A stretch of 64,000 nucleotides of DNA, from contig PAVO01000018.1 of NCBI GenBank assembly GCA_002713215.1, forward strand, positions 1 through 64,000, read 5' to 3'. The position numbers were made by a program, and so were the translations under genes. Under the pieces are notes generated by a model. The model worked only from the letters and a program-made list of their open reading frames with translations. It made no database searches and had not been told where the DNA came from. This document shows, in pieces, positions 27,121 through 36,194 of this stretch. The DNA is from Crocinitomicaceae bacterium (lineage in GTDB: Bacteria; Bacteroidota; Bacteroidia; Flavobacteriales_G; Salibacteraceae). Numbering within the stretch: position 1 is the first letter of the stretch; each line of letters begins with the position of its first letter.

Positions 27121-27876
27121 CTATTTTTTATTGACCTTGGCAACGTATTGTTCAATTGCCATAGTCATGCTTGGAGCTTCTTTAGAGGGTGCAAATATGT
27201 TAACCATAAGTCCTTCACTTTCCGCTGCTTTCCGTGTTGTTGGACCAAAGCAGGCGATCCGTGTTCCGTTCTGCTGAAAATCAGGGAAATTTTGGTACAA
27301 TGATTTTATCCCTGAAGGACTAAAAAACACCAAAATATCATAAAATACATCAGCCAGGCTAGACAAATCACTACACACGGTTCGATAAAATATACCGCGC
27401 TGGTAATCAATACTATGCTTCTCTAATGTATTTGGAATAATGTCTTTTAAGACATCTGAAGTTGGTAAAAGAAACCTTCCTTCACCATATTTTTTAAGCA
27501 GTGGAATGATATCGGCGAAGCCACCTTTTCCGTGAAATATTTTCCTTTTTCGGTAAACAACATATTTCTGCAAGTAATACGCCGTAGACTCTGAAGTACA
27601 AAAATATTTCATAGAATCAGGAATCTGCAATCGCATTTCTTCCGCCATTCTAAAATAGTGATCAACCGCATTTCGGCTGGTAAAAATTACACTTCCGAAA
27701 TCCAACAAATTGATCTTTTGTTTTCTAAACTCTCCGGCCTCTAACCCTTCAATATGAATAAAGGATTGAAAATCTATTTCCAATTTGCTTTTACCTGCTA
27801 AATCGAAATAGGGTGACTTCTCATTTTCCGGCTTAGGTTGCGAAACCAAAATGGTCTTTACTTTCAGATCTTCCAA
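27121..27876 (-). CDS. hemD: Uroporphyrinogen-III synthase
   Basis: This 251-residue protein has the two-lobed HemD fold. Visible pieces are VKTILVSQPKPENEKSPYFDLA at the N-terminus, VIFTSRNAVDHYFRM in the first lobe and LVFFSPSGIKSLYQNF with IACFGPTTRKAAESEGL in the second. It cyclises hydroxymethylbilane to uroporphyrinogen III in haem synthesis. HemD is poorly conserved, but these segments and the neighbouring DUF4271 gene, a common Bacteroidota pairing, support it. There is no ATG at the N-terminus; the TTG at 27876 is the best start. Confidence 0.87.
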   Translation of the reverse strand: MEDLKVKTILVSQPKPENEKSPYFDLAGKSKLEIDFQSFIHIEGLEAGEFRKQKINLLDFGSVIFTSRNAVDHYFRMAEEMRLQIPDSMKYFCTSESTAYYLQKYVVYRKRKIFHGKGGFADIIPLLKKYGEGRFLLPTSDVLKDIIPNTLEKHSIDYQRGIFYRTVCSDLSSLADVFYDILVFFSPSGIKSLYQNFPDFQQNGTRIACFGPTTRKAAESEGLMVNIFAPSKEAPSMTMAIEQYVAKVNKK

Positions 27877-27917
27877 TATTCCTCCAATATCTTATCCACC
27901 TCACGTGTTAACAACAC

Positions 27918-28643
27918 CTACATTCCGTTGTTATTCAAGCTGTTAAATGAGGCTTTAACAAAGAATGCCAACGGTAGGATTTCCAGCGCGCAAATGTACA
28001 AAATAATGTACTTAATTGAAAATGAATTATAAGACCAGAATCTAACCGCAGACCTGAAGAGGCGGAATAGATAAATAATAGTGACAATTACCCATGCAAT
28101 TCCAATCCAATAATTTGCACCAGATTGCAAAAAGGTTCCCAGCACTAAAATTGGAAAGAGAACGAAGGCTAAAATTGAATGATTTAGAAAACGATAAAAA
28201 TGGACATCGCTGAATCGGGTTTCGACGTCAAACAACCACGCCATTAACCTCATCAATAATGATTTAAATAAGATAAATAGTAAAAGACCTAAGGATATTA
28301 TTGTGAACTCAAGGCCTCCAACCAGATCAAAGTCGAATACGGAAAAATTACTATTTGTCCGGTAAATAAGTGTTGTAAAACTTATAAAATATAGCAGTTC
28401 AACTACCCAATTGTATATTCCCGCTGATTTTTCTTCTCGTGTCAACTGATCGATAAATCGATTATTGAAGTAAGAATTCGTTAATAGTTTAAGTCGATTG
28501 GGATGATATAATCTTAACCAGGCTATTAGCACAATTTGGAGTAAGAAGAAAGCAATGATCCAATCCGGAGAAAATGGTTCTTTACCAAAAAACTCCTGTT
28601 CTTGCCCATTTGTAGAAAACAGCGACGAAAAAAAACTACCCAT
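27918..28643 (-). CDS. DUF4271 membrane protein
   Basis: This protein of about 241 residues has around six to seven membrane helices and the DUF4271 layout: an N-terminal extramembrane part (EPFSPDWIIAFFLLQIV), a central FKSLLMRLMAWLFD segment, and YICALEILPLAFFVKAS at the end. Function is unknown. In Bacteroidota it commonly sits directly before hemD, as here (41 bases apart), probably co-transcribed. The ATG at 28643 was chosen; a TTG eight codons upstream is also in frame. Confidence 0.82.
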   Translation of the reverse strand: MGSFFSSLFSTNGQEQEFFGKEPFSPDWIIAFFLLQIVLIAWLRLYHPNRLKLLTNSYFNNRFIDQLTREEKSAGIYNWVVELLYFISFTTLIYRTNSNFSVFDFDLVGGLEFTIISLGLLLFILFKSLLMRLMAWLFDVETRFSDVHFYRFLNHSILAFVLFPILVLGTFLQSGANYWIGIAWVIVTIIYLFRLFRSAVRFWSYNSFSIKYIILYICALEILPLAFFVKASFNSLNNNGM

Positions 28644-28737
28644 TAAATCATTTCTTCTTGTCAGCAAAGAAAAGTACTAAATCACTATGCAGACAATAAA
28701 GATCACTAAAAATAATTCCGTAGCTGTCTTAACTTGC

Positions 28738-29658
28738 CTAGTGCTTGGCCAATTGGAAAACCCGTGAAATATTAAACCCTAGTTTAATTCCTCCTTTAGC
28801 CCAGGAGTCATTAGTTTCGGGTATGTAATTATTTTCAACCAAGCCTGACGCATTGGTCAACGTTAAATGAAATACGTGCCCTCCGGTTTCTATTTCTACC
28901 CCAACTCCAAAAGGGTCATAGAAATTTCGTGGTGAATAATTCTCTCTAAATTCCGAAAAAGTGTAAACATAATCTGCAATAATTCCAACACGTTTGGTGA
29001 TCATAAACCTTGCTCCTACTCCCAGCGAGTAATTCGTGTTTTCGTCTGTTAATGTATTTCCATCCGGGTCAACAACTTTAGTAACCATGTTTCTATGTAA
29101 CATAGAAGGGGCCAATTCCATTGAAAACCGTTGCCCAAATTTTCGAGCTATTAACACTTGCAGAAAATATGACATCCGATTTTGCCAATCATCGTATCGA
29201 GTATCTGGGTCCTTTTCCGGGGTTATTCCAGCTGCCCCATAAGCAACAATGGTTACAGGTACTTTCTTTTCTTTTTGCGCTAATATTTTATACTTAGTAG
29301 AGAAGTCTATAAGCTCATTGTATTTGCTTCTGCCAATTCCAATTTGCCAACGTTCAGTAATCCCGTAATCGAAAGAAATTCTAATATCCGCAGAATTGTC
29401 CAATCCATAAAAGGAATGCGGTCCTCCTCCACTTTCCACACCCATATTACCAAATCTGTGTGCAACCCTAAAATCCAATGCATTCTTTTTTACCATTTCG
29501 GTTGAGTGGATATTTACCAATTTCATGGTTTTCCACGTGGCAAATACCTCTTCATTGTTATCCGCATCAGATTCTTCTTCCAGCATATCTAATAGATCGT
29601 CCTGTGCATTAAGATTAACTGAAAAAATGAGTAAAAGAATGGAAAGAAATACTCTCAT
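28738..29658 (-). CDS. DUF5777 outer-membrane beta-barrel protein
   Basis: This 306-residue protein has a signal peptide (MRVFLSILLLIFSVNLNAQ), a short acidic stretch, then a predicted beta-barrel with alternating strands such as DIRISFDYGITERWQIGIGRS, SLGVGARFMITKRVGIIADYVYTF and HVFHLTLTNASGLVENN. The sequence fits DUF5777, a Bacteroidota family of unknown function. It ends the operon after the CxxCH lipoprotein and YceI genes (11-base spacing), so the three products probably act together in the envelope. Confidence 0.8.
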   Translation of the reverse strand: MRVFLSILLLIFSVNLNAQDDLLDMLEEESDADNNEEVFATWKTMKLVNIHSTEMVKKNALDFRVAHRFGNMGVESGGGPHSFYGLDNSADIRISFDYGITERWQIGIGRSKYNELIDFSTKYKILAQKEKKVPVTIVAYGAAGITPEKDPDTRYDDWQNRMSYFLQVLIARKFGQRFSMELAPSMLHRNMVTKVVDPDGNTLTDENTNYSLGVGARFMITKRVGIIADYVYTFSEFRENYSPRNFYDPFGVGVEIETGGHVFHLTLTNASGLVENNYIPETNDSWAKGGIKLGFNISRVFQLAKH

Positions 29659-29669
29659 AATCTATCAAT

Positions 29670-30215
29670 TTATTGTTTTGGACCTAGCATCATATTCATG
29701 GTTACTTCTACCACTTCTGCAATATTTGTTACCACTGCAGAAGGGATTTTAATCTTGTAATCAGCAATAGATATATTAAACTTCGATTCTAATTTTATTT
29801 TACCATCCTTGATGGTAAGCTTTCCTTTAATGGTAACTTTTTGGTCTACCCCATGAATATGCATCGTGCCGGTTGCACTGGCATCATACTCACCATCTTT
29901 TTTCCAATTGATTTTCTGGTCTATAAAGCCTTTGAATGTGGCATTTTTATAGACATCACTTTCCATATAGGTTTCATTGAAATGTTCCTGCATTAAGGCC
30001 TTTTCAAACTCGAAGGCCTTGATTGGGATTACAATGGCCATTTGATTGTTATCGAGTTTAAGTACTCCCGTAGCCTTTTTATTTTCCGCTTCAATATTTT
30101 CCAACGGAGCTTCTGAAAAGAATTTGATATAAGAACTCTCTGACTTATAAAGTTGTGAAAAAGAAATAAACGGCGCTAGTAATATCAGCACCAATACAAG
30201 GTTTTTGCTATTCAT
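29670..30215 (-). CDS. YceI family periplasmic protein
   Basis: This 181-residue protein has a signal peptide (about 1-20) and a lipocalin-like YceI barrel with strands such as NNQMAIVIPIKAFEFEKALMQEHFNE, ATFKGFIDQKINW and GTMHIHGVDQKVTIKGKLTI. YceI proteins bind polyprenyl or quinone-like lipids in the hydrophobic cavity. Being flanked by a haem-motif lipoprotein and a barrel suggests a lipid or quinone carrier in an electron-transfer setting; that link is inference. It starts three bases after the lipoprotein gene's stop. Confidence 0.88.
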   Translation of the reverse strand: MNSKNLVLVLILLAPFISFSQLYKSESSYIKFFSEAPLENIEAENKKATGVLKLDNNQMAIVIPIKAFEFEKALMQEHFNETYMESDVYKNATFKGFIDQKINWKKDGEYDASATGTMHIHGVDQKVTIKGKLTIKDGKIKLESKFNISIADYKIKIPSAVVTNIAEVVEVTMNMMLGPKQ

Positions 30216-30218
30216 AAT

Positions 30219-31085
30219 TTATTTTTCTTTAGGGTATCCGGCATCAAGCCATTCTTTTAATTTAACTCTCTCTGATTTTGTAAGTGTATCGCTCGGAGGC
30301 ATATCCTGAACAATAAAAACCCGGTGTTCCAGATTTTTTGATTCTATTGCTTGTTTCACGGTGTCATAAATTGTATAGTTCCCTGGTGCAGAGCCTCCAG
30401 AGGTATGACATGCATTACATTGCTTTATAAATATTGAATCAACGTCGTTCATAAATACAGGACCGTTATACACTTCATTTCCTTTAGTACCACAATCGAT
30501 CCACTTTCCTAACATTTCTTTTTCCTTATCGCTCATTGGGCCCGACGGAGGCATTGTTCCAGCTTCCACCGCTCGAAATTTTATTCTATCCTTTTGATCT
30601 TTTATTACTGAAAGTTTGGTAAAATCTCCCGGTGCTGGACCTCCTGCGAAATGACAAGCAATGCAATTATTATCAAAAAGAGATTTCATTTGCTTTTCGT
30701 ACAGCAAGGTGTCGCAAGCTGGATCTGTCACCGGTTCGGTACCGGTGGCACCACAGTCGATCCATTTACCTAATAAATATTTTTCCTGCTCGCTTAAGGA
30801 ACCTCCTTGGGGCATAAACGAATTGGTAACCGCCTGGTGCTTTATTTTTTCCTTATCCGCCTGAATATTTGAAAGCTGGGTATAATCTCCCGGTCCGGAA
30901 CCACCTGCGAAATGACAACTCGCACATTTTGCCGAAAATATGGGCTCGATATGTTTCAAATAAGTGATACTATCACATGCGGGATCATTAGTAGGGGGGG
31001 TTGTATCATATACTTCCTTTTTACAGGAATACACAACAATTATGAGTGCTGGCACAAGCCAAACAAGGTGCTTAAATATTTTCAT
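30219..31085 (-). CDS. Lipoprotein with three tandem cytochrome c-like CxxCH domains
   Basis: This 288-residue lipoprotein (lipobox ending at Cys21) is built of three homologous blocks of about 85 residues. Each has a haem-attachment motif (CASCH 54-58, CIACH 141-145, CNACH 223-227), an AGG/SGG...PGDYT stretch and a later Met in an MPP or MPQ context (Met91, Met178, Met262) suited as the sixth ligand. Blocks 1 and 2 carry an extra Cys pair (37/111 and 124/198) that block 3 lacks, perhaps a disulphide. It is probably a membrane-tethered tri-haem electron carrier in the periplasm. It is first in the operon with YceI and DUF5777 genes. Confidence 0.82.
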   Translation of the reverse strand: MKIFKHLVWLVPALIIVVYSCKKEVYDTTPPTNDPACDSITYLKHIEPIFSAKCASCHFAGGSGPGDYTQLSNIQADKEKIKHQAVTNSFMPQGGSLSEQEKYLLGKWIDCGATGTEPVTDPACDTLLYEKQMKSLFDNNCIACHFAGGPAPGDFTKLSVIKDQKDRIKFRAVEAGTMPPSGPMSDKEKEMLGKWIDCGTKGNEVYNGPVFMNDVDSIFIKQCNACHTSGGSAPGNYTIYDTVKQAIESKNLEHRVFIVQDMPPSDTLTKSERVKLKEWLDAGYPKEK

Positions 31086-31125
31086 TTAAATCGAGTCTCA
31101 GCGTTAAACGGAAAAATTAGAATGA

Positions 31126-31133
31126 TAAATTTG
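31126..31133 (+). promoter_or_regulatory. Putative -7 element of the acyl-CoA dehydrogenase gene
   Basis: TAAATTTG is an exact TAnnTTTG match 29 bases before the ATG at 31163. Confidence 0.5.
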
Positions 31134-31162
31134 CCTCCCAAATGTAACAGAAAGTTTGAAGA

Positions 31163-32335
31163 ATGGATAAGTACGAAGCACATGATTACTATTTATTGGA
31201 TGAATTGTTGTCTGATGAACAAAAACTAATTCGTCAATCGGCCCGAGATTGGCTGAAGGCTGAGGTTTCTCCAATTATCGAGGGCTACTATGAACGTGGT
31301 GAATTTCCAAATCAAATTTTACCTGGATTGGCAGCAACAGGATCATTTGGACCCTACATCCCCGAAGAATATGGTGGCGCTGGCCTTGATCAAATCTCAT
31401 ATGGCTTGCTAATGCAGGAGTTAGAGAGGGTTGATTCGGGAGTTAGGTCAACGGCTTCTGTACAAAGTTCTTTGGTTATGTACCCCATTTGGAAATATGG
31501 TAGTGAAGAGCAGCGTAAAAAATATTTACCCAAATTAGCCTCAGGCGAATGGATGGGCTGCTTCGGGCTAACCGAGCCTGATTTTGGTTCTAACCCTGGA
31601 GGTATGATCTCCAATTTTAAAGATATGGGTGATCACTATCTGTTGAATGGATCTAAAATGTGGATTTCAAATGCTCCCTTTGCGCAAGTGGCTGTAGTAT
31701 GGGCGAAAGACGAAAGCGGTAGAATCCATGGGCTAATTGTAGAACGTGGAATGGAAGGCTTCTCAACCCCTGAAATGCATGGTAAACATTCACTTCGTGC
31801 CTCCTCTACCGGTGAGCTTATTTTTGAAAACGTAAAGGTTCCCAAGGAGAATATACTTCCAAACAAATCAGGATTAGGAGCGCCTCTAGGTTGTTTAGAC
31901 TCTGCAAGGTTTGGCATTGCCTGGGGAGCAATTGGTGCCGCTTTGGATTGCTACGACTCGGCCTTGAGGTATTCCAAAGAAAGAATCCAATTTGATAAAC
32001 CCATTGGGGCATTTCAACTTACTCAAAAGAAATTGGCTGAAATGATCACGGAAATTACCAAGGCCCAGCTATTAACCTGGCGATTGGGTGTACTAAGAAA
32101 TGAAGGAAGAGCTACTTCTGCACAAATTTCGATGGCCAAAAGAAACAATGTGGATATGGCAATAAACATTGCCCGGGAAGCCAGGCAAATTCATGGAGCT
32201 ATGGGAATTACCAACGAATACCCATGTATGCGCCACATGGCAAATCTGGAGTCAGTAATTACCTACGAAGGAACTCATGATATTCATTTGCTAATTACCG
32301 GAATGGATGTTACAGGTATTCCTGCTTTTAAGTAG
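31163..32335 (+). CDS. Acyl-CoA dehydrogenase, glutaryl-CoA dehydrogenase-like
   Basis: This 390-residue flavoprotein has the three-part acyl-CoA dehydrogenase fold. Visible motifs are GCFGLTEPDFGSNPGGM (FAD/substrate loop), KMWISNAPFAQVAVVWAK, the R-rich ARFGIAWGAIGAALDCYD helix, and ITYEGTHDIH near the end with the catalytic Glu. Overall resemblance, including the DYYLLDELLSDEQ N-terminus, is to glutaryl-CoA dehydrogenase, which turns glutaryl-CoA into crotonyl-CoA in lysine and tryptophan breakdown. The substrate is not proven by sequence. It appears monocistronic and converges with the polyprenyl synthase gene. Confidence 0.87.
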   Translation: MDKYEAHDYYLLDELLSDEQKLIRQSARDWLKAEVSPIIEGYYERGEFPNQILPGLAATGSFGPYIPEEYGGAGLDQISYGLLMQELERVDSGVRSTASVQSSLVMYPIWKYGSEEQRKKYLPKLASGEWMGCFGLTEPDFGSNPGGMISNFKDMGDHYLLNGSKMWISNAPFAQVAVVWAKDESGRIHGLIVERGMEGFSTPEMHGKHSLRASSTGELIFENVKVPKENILPNKSGLGAPLGCLDSARFGIAWGAIGAALDCYDSALRYSKERIQFDKPIGAFQLTQKKLAEMITEITKAQLLTWRLGVLRNEGRATSAQISMAKRNNVDMAINIAREARQIHGAMGITNEYPCMRHMANLESVITYEGTHDIHLLITGMDVTGIPAFK

Positions 32336-32344
32336 ATATAAAGG

Positions 32345-33319
32345 TTACTTCTTTCTGGAGATCGTGTAATCAATCAATTTTTCTAAAGATTGATTCGCTT
32401 CGTTCTGTGGAAATTCTCTAAGGATTGATTTGGCTTCGTTGGTGAATTCATTCATTTTTTCAATGGAATATTCTATTCCACCACTTTGCTTTACAAATTC
32501 AATTACCTCCGCCACTTTAGCAGAATTTTCGTTGTGGTTTTTTACCAGGTTAACAATCTTTCTTCGCTGCAAATAGCTGGATTTATTCAGTGCATAAATA
32601 AGTGGTAAGGTTGTCTTCTTTTCTTTGATATCAATACCCGTAGGTTTGCCAATATTTACACCATATCCAAAGTCGAATAAATCATCCTTTATTTGAAATG
32701 CGATACCGGCTTTTTCGCCCAACAAGCGCATTTTTTCAACTACCTCAGCCGACTGTCCGGTACTTGACGTCCCAGCAGCGCAACAGGCACCAACCAAGGT
32801 GGCAGTCTTGGCTTTTATAATTTCGAAATACACACTCTCTTCCATGTTCAGGCTTCTTGTTTTTTCAATTTGCAGCAATTCACCCTCGCTCATTTGTTTT
32901 ACTGCATCGGAAACAATTCTTAAGAGATCAAATTCGTTTTTGTCGACAGCCAGTAGCAACCCTGAGCTGAGTAAATAGTCTCCGACCAATACGGCAATTT
33001 TATTCTTCCAAAGCGCATTTAAGGAGAAGAAACCACGGCGATGACTGGCGTCATCTACAACATCATCATGTACCAAAGTTGCCGTGTGTAGCAATTCAAT
33101 TAACGAGGCGGCATGGTAGCTGGAATCGGTAACTCCACCGAACATTTTGGCCGATAGAAAAACAAACATGGGGCGCATTTGCTTTCCCTTTCGTTTAACA
33201 ATGTAATGAGTAATTTTATCTAAGAGTGGTACCGAGCTTTTCATTGAGGACCTGAACTTAGTTTCAAATTCGATCATCTCCTTTTCAATCGGCCTCTTTA
33301 TTTCATCAACGATGCTCAT
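32345..33319 (-). CDS. Trans-polyprenyl diphosphate synthase (IspB-like)
   Basis: This 324-residue all-helical isoprenyl synthase has both aspartate-rich motifs: DDVVDD (85-90) followed by RRG, and DDLFD (about 214-218). It also has GKQMRPMFVFLSA for substrate binding. It lengthens farnesyl or geranylgeranyl diphosphate with IPP, most likely for the menaquinone side chain. Chain length cannot be read with confidence. It is followed downstream, on the other strand, by the acyl-CoA dehydrogenase gene. It is co-oriented with rlmN, ispD and queA, and ispD supplies the same pathway's precursors. Confidence 0.9.
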   Translation of the reverse strand: MSIVDEIKRPIEKEMIEFETKFRSSMKSSVPLLDKITHYIVKRKGKQMRPMFVFLSAKMFGGVTDSSYHAASLIELLHTATLVHDDVVDDASHRRGFFSLNALWKNKIAVLVGDYLLSSGLLLAVDKNEFDLLRIVSDAVKQMSEGELLQIEKTRSLNMEESVYFEIIKAKTATLVGACCAAGTSSTGQSAEVVEKMRLLGEKAGIAFQIKDDLFDFGYGVNIGKPTGIDIKEKKTTLPLIYALNKSSYLQRRKIVNLVKNHNENSAKVAEVIEFVKQSGGIEYSIEKMNEFTNEAKSILREFPQNEANQSLEKLIDYTISRKK

Positions 33320-33353
33320 GTACTAATTAGAAGTCCAAAAATATTCCTAAAGC

Positions 33354-34412
33354 TCAACCTACGTTCATTTGATGCGCGGTTTTATTTTTATTAGCCAATT
33401 GACCACATGCCGCGTCAATGTCCTTGCCCCTGCTCCTCCTAATTTTTGCTACAACACCATTTCGCTCAAGAAATGCAGAAAAGGCATCCACTTTATCAGG
33501 GTCCGCCTGTTGAAATTCACCACCATCTATCGAATTATATTCTATGATGTTAACTTTTGAAGGAATGGTATTGCAGAATTCCAGTAACTCCTTAGCATCA
33601 TCTAACGAATCATTAAAATCTTTAAATATGATGTATTCAAACGTTACTGGTTGCTTTGTTTTTTGGTAATAATAATTGAGGGCCTCTGCCAATACATCCA
33701 GGTTATTCTGATCGTTAATCGGCATTATTGCACTCCTTTTTTCATCATTAGCTGCATGAAGTGAAACAGCCAGGTTAATTTTAGCGTGGTCATCCCCCAA
33801 CTTCATAATCATCTTAGCAATTCCAGCTGTTGAAAGTGTTATTCGCCTTGGGCTCATTCCCAACCCTTCTTCGGATGTTATGTATGAAATCCCTTTCATC
33901 ATTTCCGAATAATTGAGCAAGGGTTCTCCCATACCCATAACAACAATATTGCTTAACGGCTTTTCGTATTCTCTATCGGCCAAATCCCGAATAGCAACTA
34001 CCTGGTCATAAACTTCGGCAGCTGTTAAGTTTCTAAGCCTTTTTAATTGGCCCGTAGCACAAAATTTACACGTCAAACTGCATCCAACCTGAGAAGAAAT
34101 GCAGGCCGTCATTCGTTTAGGAGTAGGTATTAAAACCCCCTCAATTACCTTTTTATCGTGGGTTGTAAAAGCAACTTTAATGGTTCCGTCATCGCTTTTT
34201 TGATGTTCAGAAATGGCAACCGGTAAAATTTCAAACCGTTCTTTAAGTCTTTCCCTTAGGTCTTTTGAAAGGCTTGTCATTTCATCAAATGAATGTGCGG
34301 ATTTATTCCAAATCCACTCCTTTATTTGCCTGGCCCGAAAAGGTTTTTCACCCATACTTTGAATGATCTCACCTAATTCCTCAATGGAATATTTTCTAAT
34401 ATCCTCCTTCAA
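33354..34412 (-). CDS. rlmN: 23S rRNA (adenine2503-C2)/tRNA methyltransferase RlmN
   Basis: This 352-residue radical-SAM methyltransferase has the cluster-binding CSLTCKFC (Cys111, Cys115, Cys118) and a C-terminal catalytic Cys in DIDAACGQLA. VVMGMGEPLLNY and ITLSTAG are further RlmN signatures. It methylates C2 of A2503 in 23S rRNA and A37 in some tRNAs. The start is the TTG at 34412, which overlaps the ispD stop as TTGA and gives the family N-terminus MKEDIRKYSIEEL; there is no ATG nearby. Confidence 0.94.
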   Translation of the reverse strand: MKEDIRKYSIEELGEIIQSMGEKPFRARQIKEWIWNKSAHSFDEMTSLSKDLRERLKERFEILPVAISEHQKSDDGTIKVAFTTHDKKVIEGVLIPTPKRMTACISSQVGCSLTCKFCATGQLKRLRNLTAAEVYDQVVAIRDLADREYEKPLSNIVVMGMGEPLLNYSEMMKGISYITSEEGLGMSPRRITLSTAGIAKMIMKLGDDHAKINLAVSLHAANDEKRSAIMPINDQNNLDVLAEALNYYYQKTKQPVTFEYIIFKDFNDSLDDAKELLEFCNTIPSKVNIIEYNSIDGGEFQQADPDKVDAFSAFLERNGVVAKIRRSRGKDIDAACGQLANKNKTAHQMNVG

Positions 34413-35083
34413 CGACTACCGATTAGTTTTTCTGCAAGTTCCAGGTCTTCCGGTCTGGTAATTTTTAAATTTTCCCTGTTTCCAATTACCAGATTAATCC
34501 TCTGACCAATGGATTCTACCACGGAAGCATCATCGGTAAACTTAGGATTGAAATGCTGAGAATAAGCATTCTGAATAATTTCTGTTTTAAAGCATTGTGG
34601 TGTTTGAATGGTCCAATACTCATTCCGATCAACCCATTCGGTATTGGATTTATCACCCTTTCTCAATGTCTCTTCGACCGGTAACCCGGGAATGGCATTT
34701 CCGGTTTGGAATGCATGCTCGTAACATATTGATATGGTTTCTAGGGATACCAAAGGTCTAACTCCATCATGGATTCCTACAACCCCGTTACCACGAACCA
34801 GCTTCATCCCATTTTGCACGGATTGGTATCGGGTTTCTCCACCAGTTACTACATCAATCAGGTGATTTACCCGGTACTCTACTGCAATTTCTTCCCAGAT
34901 GTGAACGTGCTCTTCGGGAAGAACAAGAATGATATGAATTTGATTATCGTATTCAATAAACCGTTCAATGGTTCTCACCAGAATTGGTTTGCCGCCAAGC
35001 AATAAAAATTGTTTAGGCAACTCTGACTGCATCCTGTTACCCTGCCCTCCGGCTACAACTATTACTGTTTTTTGAAACGTCAT
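34409..35083 (-). CDS. ispD: 2-C-methyl-D-erythritol 4-phosphate cytidylyltransferase
   Basis: This 224-residue nucleotidyltransferase begins VIVVAGGQGNRMQSELPKQFLLLGGKPIL, with the Gly-rich CTP loop and the lysine of PKQF. Further motifs are GVVGIHDGVRPLVS and TDDASVVE in the substrate site. It makes CDP-methylerythritol in the MEP isoprenoid pathway. Its stop overlaps the rlmN TTG start by four bases. An 11-bp terminator hairpin ends only four bases before its ATG. Confidence 0.94.
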   Translation of the reverse strand: MTFQKTVIVVAGGQGNRMQSELPKQFLLLGGKPILVRTIERFIEYDNQIHIILVLPEEHVHIWEEIAVEYRVNHLIDVVTGGETRYQSVQNGMKLVRGNGVVGIHDGVRPLVSLETISICYEHAFQTGNAIPGLPVEETLRKGDKSNTEWVDRNEYWTIQTPQCFKTEIIQNAYSQHFNPKFTDDASVVESIGQRINLVIGNRENLKITRPEDLELAEKLIGSR

Positions 35084-35087
35084 AAAT

Positions 35088-35118
35088 CAAAAAAAGGAGA
35101 AACAAAGTTCTCCTTTTT
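35088..35118 (-). terminator. Intrinsic terminator of queA, abutting ispD
   Basis: AAAAAGGAGAA and TTCTCCTTTTT form a perfect 11-bp stem (arms 35108-35118 and 35091-35101) with a six-base loop. On the minus strand the T-run continues to 35089, then G and ATTT precede the ispD ATG. It serves queA, which ends 26 bases upstream. Confidence 0.85.
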
Positions 35119-35144
35119 AAAATATATTATCCGATTTTTTTCAA

Positions 35145-36194
35145 TTACTTGATGAGCATGGCATCACCATAGCTCAAAAACCGGTATTTTTCTTTTATTG
35201 CTGTTTGATAGGCCTCCATCATTAAATCGTAACCGCCAAATGCGCAAACCATCATAAGTAAGGTACTCATGGGTTCATGAAAATTTGTAATTAAAGAGTC
35301 GGCGATTTGAAAATTGTAGGGTGGGAAAATAAATTTGTTAGACCAACCTTCATATGGCTTTAACTGGCCCAACGTACTTACTGTTCCCTCCATTGCACGA
35401 AGTGCGGTGGTCCCAATTGCGCAAACATTTTTCTTTTGCGCTTTAGCTAGATTAACACGATCCGCACATTCCTGGGAAATAAACATTTCCTCAGAATCCA
35501 TTTTATGTTTCGTTAAGTCTTCAACATCTACCGCTCTAAATGTTCCTAAGCCAACGTGAAGTGTTAGACTGGTAAAATCAACCCCCTTAATTTCCAACCT
35601 CTTCATCAACTCACGGCTGAAATGGAGACCGGAAGTAGGAACCGCAACAGCTCCTTCGTTTTTGGCAAAAATGGTTTGATAACGATCTGTATCTTCTGGC
35701 TCAACCGGACGGGTAACATACTTTGGAAGAGGCGTTTCACCCATACTATACAGTTTGGTTTTAAACTCTTCATAGGTTCCTTCAAACAAAAACCTCAATG
35801 TTCTTCCTCTGGAGGTAGTATTGTCAATTACTTCAGCCACCAACGAATCATCGTCTCCAAAGTAAAGTTTATTGCCAATTCTAATTTTTCTTGCCGGATC
35901 AACCAATACATCCCAAAGTCGGCTTTCTTTATTTAGCTCCCTAAGAAGAAATACTTCGATTACTGCACCAGTTTTTTCCTTGTTACCATATAAACGAGCT
36001 GGAAACACTTTGGTGTCGTTTAGCACCATTATGTCTTCATCTCCAAAATAGTTTAAAACGTCTTTAAATTCTTTGTGCTCAATTTCGCCCGTTTTGCGGT
36101 CAATAACCATTAATCGAGATTCATCTCTATTATAGGCAGGGTGCTGAGCAATCAATTCTTGAGGAAGATCGAACTTAAATTCTGACAATTTCAT
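35145..36194 (-). CDS. queA: S-adenosylmethionine:tRNA ribosyltransferase-isomerase
   Basis: This protein of about 349 residues makes epoxyqueuosine from preQ1-modified tRNA, using SAM as ribosyl donor. It starts [20 protein letters not shown], followed by [30 protein letters not shown], and the [14 protein letters not shown] and [24 protein letters not shown] blocks, all QueA hallmarks. The ATG at 36194 was chosen over a GTG two codons upstream. An exact -7 element lies 39 bases before it. No preQ1 riboswitch is apparent in the short leader. Confidence 0.95.
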   Translation of the reverse strand: MKLSEFKFDLPQELIAQHPAYNRDESRLMVIDRKTGEIEHKEFKDVLNYFGDEDIMVLNDTKVFPARLYGNKEKTGAVIEVFLLRELNKESRLWDVLVDPARKIRIGNKLYFGDDDSLVAEVIDNTTSRGRTLRFLFEGTYEEFKTKLYSMGETPLPKYVTRPVEPEDTDRYQTIFAKNEGAVAVPTSGLHFSRELMKRLEIKGVDFTSLTLHVGLGTFRAVDVEDLTKHKMDSEEMFISQECADRVNLAKAQKKNVCAIGTTALRAMEGTVSTLGQLKPYEGWSNKFIFPPYNFQIADSLITNFHEPMSTLLMMVCAFGGYDLMMEAYQTAIKEKYRFLSYGDAMLIK

